Positions 31,560 to 56,954 are shown, counted from the stretch's first letter. The stretch: DNA of 64,000 bases from Lepidostoma basale (GCA_022606425.2 JAHDVF020000734.1:1054001-1118000); one strand, 5' to 3'. Notes: a model not told the origin generated them from the letters alone. Program-made: numbers and translations.

Positions 31560-31925
31560 TGCAAAAAAAATGAATATAGCCAATTGTCTTCTTTTTCTTC
31601 TTCTTGTTCTGTCACACTTCCGTAGTGCATAGGGTCTCAAAGAGCCTTCTCTCTCCTATTCTATCGCATGCCTGGTGCCTTACATCATCCCAAGTGAAGT
31701 CAGCTGCTTTGACCTCTGTAGGGCTTTATCTTATTTTTAAGGACTGCAAAATTGTCTTCTTTTTCTTCTTCTTGTCCTGTCACACTTCCGTAGTGCATAG
31801 GGCCTCAAGGAGCCTTCCGCACCCGACTCTATCGCATGCCTGATGCCTTACATCATCCCAAGTGAAGTCTGCTGCTTTGACCTCTGTAGGGCTTTTCTCC
31901 GGGTGGCTCTAGGTTTGCCTCGCTT
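31560..31925 (-). mobile_element. Two tandem LINE 3' ends
   Basis: Two direct repeats of about 165 bp (31,585-31,735 and 31,755-31,900), each starting on + with CTTCTTTTTCTTCTTCTTG (reversed GAAGAAG tail) and containing GCATAGGG(T/C)CTCAA and CATCCCAAGTGAAGTC. Minus frame: DVRHQACDRVG...LLEAL, the RT C-terminal tail. Confidence 0.6.
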
Positions 31926-32269
31926 CCTCTTTCCCCCCACAGGGGACCAGTCTATTGCATATTAGCATCAGAAATAATGAAGATGCTTTTCGTTATTTCA
32001 TGTGTATGTAGAGTGAGTGAGATAAGTTCACTGTTCGTATGTTGCACTACGCTACTTCCTATTGCAACACATTAATCTCGATTGAAGTTCGCCATCCTTG
32101 TTGTCTATTTTACTTTCGTTTTGTATTTTTCTTGTAGAGGATGTTGCTAAATTGGAACCATGTGGTTTCTGCCTTTTTTGACTCGAAAATGATGTGGCTA
32201 TATTGAGAGGACTTGCTGTACATAAATTATATTCCCTAATTCTTATAATGGTGAGAATGGTATTACCGT

Positions 32270-32440
32270 CTAAGCTCTAATGAGAAAATAAAACACCAGT
32301 CTGTCAAACTCAGCGAGCTTGGCGAAACTGGTTGCTGCCAAAATAATGACAAAAGTGGAACTAGTTCTTAAAAAGCATTGTATTTTTTAATTTTTGATTT
32401 AAAATAAACTTATTAAGAGATTTCAGTAAAATCATTTGAT
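32270..32440 (+). repeat. Repeat shared with 51.87 kb
   Basis: CCAGTCTGTCAAACTCAGCG, GGCGAAACTGGTTGCTGCC and AAAATAATGACAAAA, then an AT-rich end with TTAAAATAAACTT. The copy at 51,870-52,040 has the same order. Probably one arm of the CGAAAC foldback class. Confidence 0.5.
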
Positions 32441-32514
32441 TATCAGTTTTTTTTTTAATTATCAGAAAATATATCTTGTGCTGAAAAAAGATAGATATGA
32501 AAATAATATTTAAA

Positions 32515-32810
32515 CCAAAATTTTATAAGGGAATATCCTTTAATTCTTTTTAAACTAATCATGGACAAATTAATAGAAAAGGTTGTCAACATGAAGGATC
32601 GGCATTGTGGGTTAAACTGCTGACAGAACATAATAATGCTCCATAGATTACACGCGTCACAAAAATACGATATGGCAATATCTACAGGTAAAACCAAAAG
32701 CCTGATAATTTTTGAAGAATGCGATAAGGTGAATTGGTTGTGGAGGAAAAAATTATAGAGAATATTTTGGAGTGGACACCAAGGCAAGGGTGATCTGTAC
32801 AATGAGACTG
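32515..32810 (+). pseudogene. LINE RT scrap
   Basis: Broken frames read REYPLILFKLIMDKLIEKVV (the GCPLSPLLFN-like region) and KYDMAISTGKTKSLIIF (the KISxxKTK region), with the catalytic YADD between them deleted. Confidence 0.45.
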
Positions 32811-32831
32811 AAGTAAATAAAGATATATATA

Positions 32832-33425
32832 AAGTAGAACGTCGTTTATCCGGACGTCAATTATCTGGACAAGCCGAGATGATGAAGCGTTCTGTACCGT
32901 GATCTACGCATGACTAAGCTTACCCCACCACACCTACACAACATTGGGTGTGGGTTGCATCATCCTTCTCCTCCCTCCTCCTCTCGTTCTCCCTTGCACC
33001 CTACGGACAGTCAATCTCCCGCTGTGTTTGAGTTTCAACGTGTCATCTCGTTAGTTTCAACCTGACATTATTTATTCGAGATTACCTGTGTACATTGTGA
33101 AAAGTTGGGTCGTGAAAATGTCTTCCACAAGTGAGAAAAAGGAAAAACGAAACCATAACCTTTTATCGATTGAGAAGAAGATAGAGATTATCAAGAAATT
33201 AAAGAAAGGTGAGAGTGTTCAGTGTTTGATGAAGTCTTATAATATTGGAAAATCTACAATTTATGATTTGAAGAATCAAAAAGATGAAATTTTGGATTTC
33301 GCGTCAAAGTCAGACAGCAAAGAAGGGTCAAGAAACAGAAAAACTGTGAGATTAGCAATAGATCAAAAATTAGAAGATGCGGTTTACCTATTGGTCATTC
33401 AGAGAAGGAGTAAGGGAGATCCTAT
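32832..33425 (+). pseudogene. Tigger/pogo transposase N-terminus, truncated
   Basis: Begins at a degraded terminal repeat (AAGTAGAACGTCGTTTATCC). The ORF from 33118 reads MSSTSEKKEKRNHNLLSIEK, then KIEIIKKLKKGESVQCLMKS, YNIGKSTIYDLKNQKDEIL and LEDAVYLLVIQRRSKGDPIS: a psq helix-turn-helix and the start of the CENP-B HTH domain. The DDE part is replaced by an oppositely oriented LINE from 33.43 kb. Confidence 0.7.
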
Positions 33426-33429
33426 TTCT

Positions 33430-34330
33430 TACTTCTATACTTACTTACTTCCTATGGCCATATAACTCTTGAAGAGTTTTAGCCTCCTTGATGATTTTTC
33501 GCCAAGCTCCTTGATCCTGCGCCTTTTGCTCCCAGCAGTCCGATTCGCCCAACCTACCCAGATCAGCCAGAACATTGTCCATTAGGCGCTATCTAGGCTT
33601 TCCTAGAGGTCTTACTCCAGTCGGTCTAGACAAGTACCGGTCTTGATTGCTCTGGTTTCTTCGGCTCGGCATACGTGCCCAATCCATGCTAGGCAACCGG
33701 CTCTTACGGTGCTCGTTATAAGGGGCTGCTGGGTCATCGTACGGATCTCTTGGTTGGTTCTATGCCTCCAAATTCCCGTTGCAACACCGGGTCTGGATCT
33801 ATTCTCAAACCAGTAGATTGTTTGTTGTTCTTTTAGAGTCAATGTCCACGACTCAGAACCACATATCACCACTGGCTTGATGACGGTGTTATAAATAATT
33901 TAGTTTGGTGTTTCTGGATAGAAGCTTGGACTTTAGGAACGTTCGCAAGGAGGCTGCAGCGTAGGCCTTTTTGAACTCTGAGTTCCAACTCCGCGTGCAT
34001 ATCGTTGGCTTCCGTCATGACCGTACCGAGATAAGTGAACTCTCTGACTTGCTCAATTTTATCTACCTCCATGCAAATATTTCTCAGTGGTGAGGCTAGG
34101 CCATTATTACTCCTGGAAACAATCATCCACTTGGTCTTATGTGCATTGACCTGCAAACCAATCCGGGCTTCAGTATCCTTTAATTTTTTGTATATCTCTA
34201 TTAGATCATCTATACTATCACCAGTCAACACCAAATCGTCCGCATGTCCAAAAACATTGTGAGTGCCACCAAGAGTAGTGCCGAGTTTCATTTGTTTAAC
34301 GCTTCTCACGATTTCTCCAAAGCAATATTA
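33430..34330 (-). pseudogene. LINE-E reverse transcriptase fragment
   Basis: Minus frames: GTTLGGTHNVFGHADDLVLT (the ADD active-site motif), GLQVNAHKTKWMIVSRSN, VREFTYLGTVMTEANDMHAE, then after a frameshift VICGSESWTLTLKEQQTIYW and CLAWIGHVCRAEETRAIK. Covers the catalytic RT motif to the C-terminal tail. The 3' end, with an AAGTAAGTAAGT tail, abuts the Tigger fragment. Confidence 0.75.
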
Positions 34331-34449
34331 AATAGCATAACATACATTGAAACAATATTAGTGTTTATTGTTTAATATTTAACAAAATATATATTATGTT
34401 GAGCAGGCATTAAATTATTAAAAATAGAAAAGAGCGTCAATTATTTTTT

Positions 34450-34740
34450 TAAATTTAATCTTCTTCTTTTGCTGCATATCCATTACTGGATGTTTGTGAC
34501 TTTACTCCACTATACTCCTGTCCCTCTAAGAGTGTATGAGGCTTCCCACACCATTGTCTGATGTTTCCAGGCCATGATATTCTTTTGTCTCGTGCCTCTT
34601 ATCTGGATTTTCCCAATTATGACTAACTAACCATCACGCCGTCTCCCCAAAGGGGTAGGCAGAAATAATGAACTGCCACACTTTAACCGATGTGGCACTC
34701 CATCCTTCTTTTTTCGCCCCCACGGGAGACGCATTGTGAA
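34450..34740 (-). mobile_element. Two LINE 3' scraps, the second LINE-A
   Basis: 34,455-34,615 begins on + with CTTCTTCTTTTGCTGC, a reversed GAAGAAG tail. 34,622-34,740 is CTAACCATCACGCCGTCTCC then AAAGGGGTAGGCAGAAATAA, the 3' end of LINE-A. Confidence 0.5.
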
Positions 34741-35278
34741 CCTCATCGTCACCAATAGGCATCTCCTGCGCACATTTCGATCGTCCAATTATGATCTTTC
34801 ATTATATCACCATTCTCTTGGAAGTGGTCTAATATTTGTATTCTAGCTTTACAAATTTTCCAATGGGTTGGTTAGGTAAATTTCCAGATCAATGCTAAAA
34901 GAGTTTGTGAAATATTTGAGCACCATTTGGACAACATTTTAAAGTTTTTAAGATAATCTAATGATTTTAATGAACTACTTTCACTTGATGCTTTGACCAT
35001 TTACACTGATATGGCTCGCGCTGTAATGATGTAAAGAGCGATTAAACAAAATAATAATACTAGTAATATAATTTTTTTTCAAAAAGTGAATCATTATTTC
35101 AGCTGGATGTAACTCCGTGTCCCGTATCAAGGAATATGCTACATTGATGAAATCACCTGATCTTTTAAAGCCAATAGAATTTCTGCAGGCGATTCGTAAC
35201 GATGACCAAGAGAAGCTGTAATTCGGATATGATGTTAGGATGAAAAAAGAAAATTCTCTAAATTTAATAGATTTCATT

Positions 35279-35528
35279 TTAACCCATTCATCGCCACATG
35301 TTTGCAGAAACAGCGCGCTGGTACGCCACGTATTTTCTCCCAAACCATCGAAAAATATCGATCCTTTTTGGTTTGTTAATATTTTAAAATATTCATAGAT
35401 GTCGTTGTGAGAAAATCGGAATTAATTTTGAAATACATCTTTCGAATATTGCGAAGCGCGCACAGCTGCGCTTATGGCGATCGTCTACGTAGAGCGCACA
35501 TGTGTGCTTACGGCGATCATCGGGTTAA
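35279..35528. mobile_element. 250-bp TTAA MITE
   Basis: TTAACCCATTCATCGCCACA at the left and, reversed, TTAACCCGATGATCGCCGTA at the right; TTAA at both borders. An internal near-palindrome (GCGCACAGCTGCGC, then GCGCACATGTGTGC) is present. Probably piggyBac-mobilised; no ORF. Confidence 0.65.
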
Positions 35529-35572
35529 AATAGAAAAAACATATAAAAATAATGAATGATTTTTTTTAAAAT

Positions 35573-35820
35573 GAAGACTACAGGGGAAAAACAAGAATGT
35601 CAGTTAAAATTCAAAATAAATGTAATAATGCCATCTAGCGGTATTTGTACGTATCTATCCACAGTAAAATTTTCATATTAAAAAATCCTGTGTGTCATCG
35701 ACTATGGCCAGATAATCGATTGCTAATTGCTAAGAAATATATAGACTTTGATTAGCTTTATTCTCAATTTATTCAAATTAACCTTCTACTGACATTCCTT
35801 GTTTTTCCCCTCTAGTCTTC
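35573..35820 (+). mobile_element. 248-bp MITE, copy 2
   Basis: GAAGACTACAGGGGAAAA ... CCCCTCTAGTCTTC; flanked by AAAT direct repeats (35569-35572 and 35821-35824). Same length as copy 1 at 23.1 kb with a few substitutions, opposite orientation. Confidence 0.85.
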
Positions 35821-35851
35821 AAATATTTTTATTTAATTAAATTACACATGG

Positions 35852-36718
35852 TGTGGTGTTTCGAAAAGTTCGGTTTGTTTTACAACAGAGGGCTCTGGTT
35901 GCTTCAAGTCTTCAAATCTGGTGCACATTTTTTTTTAGTAAGCCTGAGCATCTGTCAATTAAGTTCAGTTTGCAAATGTTTGTCATTCTCACAATATTTG
36001 TTTTATCGCTCCTTAAAATGTTGACTTTCGTGGTAAATAAGAAGCATTTGCGGAAAGTTCTGCTGTTCTGTTTTAATTGGAAGAAGAATGCAGCCGAGGT
36101 GCATAAAATGGTTGTGGAATTTTATGGCGATCATGCCCAATCAGATAAATCATGCAAAGAATGGTATAGACGCTTCAAAGCTGGTAATTTTAGCATTGAC
36201 GGCAAAGATCGCCCTGGAACATCGAAAAAGTTTGACTGAAAAATGAACTCCTCAAATCGGGTGAAAGGGTCTCGGGGGAAGTCTACCGACAACAACTAAT
36301 GCGATTAAAGCAGGCACTGACCAGAATGGGGCAACAGGCACAGGCTGATTCTTCAACACGCAACGCTCAACCTCACATCACAATCGTGGTCAAAAACTAC
36401 ATACAGAATGTGGTTTGGGTATCACGCCCGCCTTATTCACCAGACGTGGCGCCATTGGACTACCACTTTTTCAGATCCATGACGCATGCCTTAGAAGAGC
36501 AGCACTTCCATTCATATGCAGATGTCAAGAATTGGGTCGATGCCTGGATTACCTCAAAAGATAGCGTTTTTTTGACGGTGGATTAATCTATTGCCAGAAA
36601 GATGGGAAAAATAGTGGCTAACGATGGACAATATTTTGATTGTGTTTTTTTATTTTACCTTTCAAATAAATGCGATTTTCATAAAAAAAAAACGACTGAA
36701 CTTTCCGAAACACCCAAT
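35852..36718 (+). pseudogene. mariner-like element, internally deleted
   Basis: Ends GGTGTTTCGAAAAGTTCGGT and (reversed) GGTGTTTCGGAAAGTTCAGT. The N-terminal HTH reads VNKKHLRKVLLFCFNWKKNA then CKEWYRRFKAGNFSIDGKDR. The C-terminus reads RPPYSPDVAPLDYHFFRSMT and HFHSYADVKNWVDAWI. The middle, with the first two catalytic aspartates, is deleted (about 0.87 kb against the usual 1.3 kb). Confidence 0.85.
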
Positions 36719-36798
36719 ACATATACATATTTTTTTAAATGTATGGAGTAAAATAGGGAAATATAAATAATTAAAAAAACAAATTAAAACGAAACTTA

Positions 36799-39700
36799 TT
36801 TATTATTAAACTTCAAAAATATTAAAACATATATACAGAGTTCCATGCGCAATTCACAAACTTACAGTAAGTAGTACAGATGTCTTCCTAAGCACGTTTG
36901 TGGAACAGACATTTCAAAAGGGATTATACACATACAGAATATATTGCAATGAATTTAATGTCAGTTTGGCACCTATTAATCAGTGGATTTGTGTTGAGAA
37001 GAATTATTTGTTTAATTTTTCAGTTTTTTTTTATACAGTGGTAGCACTTTGGTTGGGAGGATGCCATTTTGTTGATTAATAATTACATTTCCGACACTCA
37101 TTATAAGTTTTAGTCATATCACACACTCTCGGAACGTCACACCCAAGATACATACTTTGTCACTTTTCTTCAAAGCCCTGAGAGATCACAGGACACAAAT
37201 ATTTAATATGGAAAAATGTACGTTTTTTTATAATTGATATGCCGCAAATCTTTTTGCTAGCACTTTACGAAAATCCATTTTGTTTATCATTTCATAAAGC
37301 AAGAACAGACCATTCGTCTTATCGGAATTCAAAAAAGGTTCTAAAGAAGGGCCAATAGAGCGGTCACTTCTGCCAAGAAACAACGTTTACCAAGAAGTTC
37401 CGTCAGATAAGGAGGGATACAGCAGAGCTGAGATAAGATGCCGCAGCAGTTCCAACGCCTGGCTTCCTTAAGATACAAGAGCCTGTGAAGTGTAAAATGT
37501 GTTGCAGTGGATGACTTCAGACACAAAATTTAAAACTAAGATAACAACCGCAAAATTAATGCCCTAAAATATATGTTGCACGTGAATCAAACGACGCAAA
37601 CTGCTTAGAGTTGAATGATGATTTCAAAGCGCAGACACATGTAGTGATTCAGGTCCATAATATATTTTTACAGCTCGTAAGGTGTTCAGTCAGACTGCTA
37701 ACACCCACACTCTGAAAAAAACTTCAAGGTGAAGAAGCAAGAAATAACAAAGAGCGGAAGTTCTCTGGAAGTGGGTTTTCGAGCATGGAGACATGCAAAA
37801 TTTCATGATAAAGACCGCATATGGATTGGGTCATCACATCATACCAGATGTGAAGTCCAATGGTATAGAAAAGGCCTCGGGTTAGAAGGAATCCTTTACA
37901 TTTTTTATGAGGGGGTCTCCTGGCCTCCTGCTTGTAGTTGGTACGCAACCACACTATTCTTCTTCCATTTGATATATGGAACATTAATGGATTACTTGGA
38001 CATTTTTTCTGAGGTAACAAACGTGGGCCACTGGAGTACACATACAGTTAGGCGACAGTTTTAAGAAAGTTGATGACAAGGTCCAAGTTTAAGCCGAAAC
38101 TTAAGTTGAGAAGAAATAACTCCTTATCCATTTTGAATCTGCTTCACTCATCTGAATAGCGGTGCTGTGCAGTGTTACCAAGAAAATCCCCACTTCAACA
38201 GCCGTAATTTTTATTAACTGGCATGCAAGAAAAAAATATATACTATTAATAATTGATTGCCTAGCTGAGATCATTTTAGTATTACGTACCGGGAACTCGG
38301 CGCGGCAGCCACCAGAGGACAAGGGGTCCTCATTCATTTAAAGACTTTAAAATTTATTCTAATTATCATTCCAAAACGAGATATATAGAATAGTAATAAT
38401 TAGAAAAAGAAACAATCTTCATACACATTGTCCGTACAGTACATAATCGAGTTATCCTTTTCAATTACGAGTGATTAGCAAAAAACTACTATAAAAATAT
38501 TTCCCAATAGAATGTCCTCAGATATTTTAACACTACATAATTAAGCCGTACATCCAATTCAACATATTTAGCACCGGATACTTTACGGGGGCTCGCCGCC
38601 CCGTCCTTTACAATGATCTCGTCTTTATCACAATTAAACAACCAACAGCAATTATGGTTTATCCTTTCCAATCAACATTTCCTTATTTGACTAAGAATAT
38701 CAAATAAGTTTAAAAAGAGAAAATCCTCTAAAATGATTGAAGAGTGATCTCTCCAAACAATCCCTTTAATCCACAAGAAACTTGCACATACATATTAAAA
38801 TGTTTTCCTATTTGAACACAACCCCAAGGACTCACTATGAAAACAAAATCCCAAGACGTCCTAAATTACAGAAATGGTTTACACAATTTACACCCATCGA
38901 TTTAGATAAGAAATTCATTGAGATGATCCCATCCGAACTGACTTGAGTTTAGTGCCAAACCATAATCCTCTCTTAGTTTCCTTATAATTGAACTCAATAT
39001 GACAGAAAAGTATTATAAAGTCAAAAAAAGGTTAACAGCAAACATTTCAAATACGTTCTCTAATAATGTAATAACTCGAAACTATAAAATATTACTTTTC
39101 TATGAATATAAATCTAAGTAAAGACTCACAAAAGTGGTATTGTATCATTGCAATAGATGTCTAATTGGGTAAGTTGTAACTCAGCAGAGTACTACACACA
39201 CGCACTCCTCTACAACATGCTGGACAAGCAACATCCTCTCGCTACGCATTCGCCATGAAGCTTCCTTCCTTCCGCGCCATACTATGCCAGTACATACTAT
39301 ACAAGCTGATAATGATTCTATGATTGTATGAAAGGAAGCAGCAGTCACAGCAGTAAAGGTTATCTGACTCCTCCACGGTGGCAGGACAGGAATCACCAAA
39401 GAGACAACGCTTTATGGATGAAGTAAATAAATGTGATATATAAAATGATGGATAGCATTCATCCAAAATAAAAAAATTTAAGCTTCAAAAATACATCTAA
39501 ATAATAAAAATATACCGAAATTAAAATGATTAAGAAAAAATATGTATGTCCAACAAGTTTTAAAAGAATTTTTACTAATTTGCTTACAATACTTACATCT
39601 CTACTATTTACAAAATAACTCGTTTTGCATATTATCATAAACTTAAGTTTTCTTTTAATCACATAGGCTTACACTCTAGCTTACTTTAGATGCATACACC

Positions 39701-41221
39701 GCTCGAATACTTGCCGCAGTAGAAACACTGAGAAACCCATCGCTACGGTGGTGGTCCGTCTCTCGCTCAACAAGGGTCAGAGTCAGTTCCGCCACCAACC
39801 CCCTATACTCGTATAACACACACTTTTATAAGGTAAGGGTAGTCAGACTACTATAATTAATAATAAATGCAAAAAACAAGTTATATTGGGTTTTCCATTT
39901 TTGCAATAAGTTAAAACTTGCTATGTCCCCGAGAAGATCATTTCTATGAAGGCAGTCTTGTAGCATATTATTTTGACGGAAGTAAATAATGACAATAAAT
40001 AACCACCTGATGGAAAACCCCATAATCATATAAAAAAAATATATTTTTGCAATATGAAAGGAACAAATATTAGCAGATTTAATACACAATTGAAAAACAC
40101 ACTATTGGGTGTATAGCAAATCATTAAAGGGGATCGCAGTAGGAATAAAGGGAAGAGAATTCAAACTCTTCCTGCAGTGATACCAAAGTTTGACACTGAC
40201 ACTAATGAATTCCAAGAAAAAAAAAAGTTTTTAGATATGGGCATACTCAATATATTTTTTTATATATTTAAACAATATCAAATAGCTACTTTTTATGGAA
40301 AAGTAATTGACACTGTATTTTGGTAATATATGCTGCAATACAGCAATTATTTGTTATAAATGCAGTTGGAGAAGTGAGTCGCCTTGCGCAGACTCAGACA
40401 TCTCAACATTAGAGATATTCTTTGCAGTAAAGTAAAGAAAAGAATTTATTTAAAAGAAATGATTAATATTAAGTAGAAACATGGTTTGAAGAGTTTCCAA
40501 GCGTTCCGCATACACGGAAGCTTATCTTGTATTAGCTAAATAATGAATATTTACTTATTAATATTGCTACATGATAGTTGTACTTGGGAGACGGTTGCTC
40601 CGTTTCTCGGTGTAGTTGGGGACAGGACCGAGGTATAGGGTGCTCATCCAGAGTGTCCAGGTTTCTTGAAATAGAACTGCTCTTACGCTGGCCACATCCC
40701 TCCTGCACTCTTCACTATGCATCGAGAGAAAACTGCCATTCCAATCACACAACATAAACGAATAGTCAAGTATGAGACATATTAAGGCAATATTTTGTCA
40801 TATGGGTGAATTAGTCGGTAAACCTAGGAAACAACATGTTAATACTAACTATTGAGTGGTCGTTGAGTGAATCAATAAAATTTTGCACAAACATCACAAC
40901 AGAGTAGTCGACAACCTCGTATAACTATAAAAGTCCATTCCATAAATCACATTTGAGACGATGGTTTTTCATAAGTGAGTAAAAATATCAACAAAATCAT
41001 CCACAGTCAATGTGAACATATGTCGGCGACGATACAAAATGCGGATTCCCATTCCCGGCCGGGTCGGGAGGAGACGGATCTCGGGAATCTAGTTAAATGG
41101 GCAAAGTCCATATTCCGCTAGAACTTGCTACGTGTGATGGTGTCAAGTGTGAGAATATATTACAACAGTGAGGAACGGTTTACAGCAGCAGTGACTAGTG
41201 AGTGGGGGCCCGCCGCAGGCC
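36799..41221 (-). other. AKAP1 (yu/spoon): AKAP1 3' untranslated region / downstream sequence, repeat-poor
   Basis: After the AKAP1 stop there is about 4.4 kb with no recognisable exon, ORF or transposon, unusual here. Minus-strand AATAAA signals occur at 40450-40445 and 36804-36799. The lack of insertions would fit a long 3' UTR, but the transcript end is inferred only. Confidence 0.35.
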
Positions 41222-54483
<13,262 letters not shown>

Positions 54484-54743
54484 CTTTGAAAGCCACTTTT
54501 AACACAATTGCGGCACACCTGGAACAAAGGAGATTACAATTAGGGAGAAAGTTAACGCTTACTTTTAATATCAAACGAAATTAATAATATACGTATATAC
54601 GAGTCGAAGAGCCAATCATTTCATGTAAGCATTTATTTATTTATATTCAACAGGAAAAATTAAAATAACAATTATTTGTACATCAATGAAAAATGTTTTT
54701 GTGATCGCATTTTACGAGTATATAGAAAAACAAGAAAAGGTAG

Positions 54744-55091
54744 TCAGCCTTTGAATTCAGTGATCCACGCAATTTTTTGTTTGTTTAATATGATACGCTG
54801 TAAGATGCCGTTAGCATTATTCTTAAGCGTGAAGATTCCCCAGTCTCCGGGCAGCTGTCGTCCGAAATAAAGCCATTCCGCCTGGATAAGTTGTTGAAGT
54901 AATTTATCCTCTGTATTCGTTGCTAAACATTGTATCATTTCCGAAAAAAATGATTCAAACACCATAAATGATACTAAAATAAAACGGCACACTAATATAA
55001 ATATTGTAGAAGTAAACAAATAAATAGTTCGGTTATTTATGCAAATGGTCGCCGTCAGGTCCAAAGGTACCTCGCGTGCTGCAGCGGACAT
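54744..55091 (-). CDS. Hypothetical 115-residue membrane protein, or chance ORF
   Basis: Single open frame starting MSAAAREVPLDL. It has one or two hydrophobic stretches (about 24-50, IYLFTSTIFILVCRFILVSF) and a mixed C-terminal half containing YFGRQLPGDWGIFTL. Two overlapping minus-strand AATAAA signals lie about 105 nt after the stop (54641-54632), and the sequence 5' of the start is GC-rich, as at a promoter. I recognise no family. It lies 226 bp upstream of the AKAP1 start exon on the same strand. It could be a small independent gene, a nested gene in AKAP1 intron 1, or an open stretch without function. Confidence 0.3.
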   Translation of the reverse strand: MSAAAREVPLDLTATICINNRTIYLFTSTIFILVCRFILVSFMVFESFFSEMIQCLATNTEDKLLQQLIQAEWLYFGRQLPGDWGIFTLKNNANGILQRIILNKQKIAWITEFKG

Positions 55092-55486
55092 CGATATTTC
55101 TCGGCGGACGAATCTTCCGCGTGTTCAGAGTTGATTTAACAGCCGCACGCTCGCCGGGGCAGGCGGCCACCTCTAGGTAGCCGGTGAAACAGATTACGGT
55201 AATCGCTGGCGAACTCGAAGGAACACACACTAAAGGTTATCACTTATCACAAAATAATGAATACAATGTGGTACCAATGCAAACTGTAAACTTGGCTTTT
55301 AATATTATATTAATGATGTGAATGTGTTACTGCGGAATATGTTCTAACAATGTTGCCGAAACGTTTTTAATAAGGACTGAGATAAACAGATCGCACGTGC
55401 ATGCGCGTACACGCAGATGGTACAGAATAATTCAGTAGTGCAAGTATGAACAGAAAATAATATTTAAAGATTCATATTTGAATAAA

Positions 55487-55998
55487 TATAATTATACTTG
55501 GTATTCCAACACTTTATTTCACTTAACACATACGTGTTTCGGTTACAAATAACCTTTATCAATGTAGACAATTTTAACAATGAAATAAAACAGAGTGGTC
55601 ACTTATATAATAAAAGGGGGTGGAGTTATGCATAAAGGTGGATGGGGTTTTAATTAGGATTGATGAGAGGGGAGATGTACCGGGAACATTTCGAACATGG
55701 GAATTGAGTTTAAATTTAACTGGTTATTTATTATATTTTCATAATTTAATTTCTAAAATTTCTGAATTATTTAATGTTAGGTTTTTATTATTAATATGTA
55801 AAAATTTCGATATCCCTCTCTTCAATCCTAATTATATCCCCTACACCTGCATATATAACTCCACCTCCTTTTAGTATATAAGTGACCACTGTTTTATATT
55901 ATTGATAAAATTTTGTACACTGATAAAGGTTATATTTTATCCGAAACAAGTCCGTTTAATGAAATAAAGTGTTGTAATACCAAGTATAATTATATTTT
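55487..55998. mobile_element. Foldback element F5, about 510 bp
   Basis: Outer arms AATATAATTATACTTGGTAT plus CCAACACTTTATTTCA and, reversed, the same with one or two changes. Further in are GTTTCGG / CCGAAAC, ATAACCTTTATCA / TGATAAAGGTTAT, GTGGTCACTTATATA / TATAAGTGACCAC, and GGATTGATGAGAGG / CCTCTCTTCAATCC. Nearly the whole element pairs with itself. Confidence 0.7.
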
Positions 55999-56099
55999 TT
56001 CAAACGTAATTATCTAATATTAGATTGTAAAGTAAGTACAGCGCTTCTGAAAAGAGCATTTACCAAAAATGAGAGTAGTAATTCCGTTACACATATCAC

Positions 56100-56300
56100 G
56101 TTGGCTGATCGCGGATAGATTCGCGAGTGACCGCGTCCCACCCGAGCCCCCTCGCCCTCGGGAGCTTTTGCTATGGTCAGTGTGAGCGTCAGACCGCATC
56201 TCCGCGCCTCGGCCGCTCCGGCGGACACGGCCCGCCTCGGGGGAGGGAAGGTGTCTGTTCCAAGTGCAGCCGAATTCCATACGCAAGGTGTACGCGTACA
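56100..56300. promoter_or_regulatory. CpG-rich island
   Basis: About 200 bp of GC- and CpG-rich sequence in AT-rich surroundings (GCGAGTGACCGCG, GGCGGACACGGCCCG). No ORF matches a family. Could be an alternative promoter or first exon upstream of AKAP1; function not shown. Confidence 0.3.
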
Positions 56301-56684
56301 CCATACACGTTTCTTTCCATTTCTCTTTATTATAGATCAAATCGGTGGCTACACGATTGTTGTAAAATTAAACTAACAAAAGCAATGTCCCAAAATAAAA
56401 TATCAACAGATAATTTTCAAACGACCAGCGATTTAGAAATGACGCCGTGAAAAACATTTCAAATTAAACACAGGTGTTTTATAAGTTATGATTAACTTCT
56501 ATCAAGAAATTTCCATAGCTAATATGAACTTTTTGTTCATATGTGTTAGAAATCTAAACGCAGTAAAGGGAAATAACAAATATAAATGCGTGCTGGTGGC
56601 GGATCCTCAAAGAAAATATTCAAAATATGTGGACGTGTCTTTCTAATCAATGTAAACTGATTACCGATCATTCGATTACACTAG

Positions 56685-56705
56685 CCACTAGCCACTAGCC
56701 ACTAG
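56685..56705. repeat. Short tandem repeat CCACTAG
   Basis: Three to four copies of GCCACTA in a row (ACTAGCCACTAGCCACTAGC). Confidence 0.8.
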
Positions 56706-56954
56706 CGGCACACATCGCGCGGATGGCGCAGCGCAGGAAGCTCGCGACTGTAATGAACGCGAATAATCGAAATGTCATTTGATAATGACGACAACAACAA
56801 CTGAATCAAAGTAGGAAATTCCAAAACAATTTGAAACTTAAAAATATAAATGAATGGATTTCATTTACGGAAAATCTAAATTGTGGATTTGCACGGAAGC
56901 ACAATATAAAAATAAACCATAATCGGTTCAAATCACACAATAGTGAATAATCAA

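Noticed and set aside
33088..33465. Host CENP-B or psq transcription factor
   Set aside because: The ORF follows a Tigger-like terminal repeat and is cut by a LINE, so it is a transposase fragment.
35853..36239. Complete mariner transposase
   Set aside because: The N- and C-terminal parts are in separate frames, with the catalytic middle deleted.
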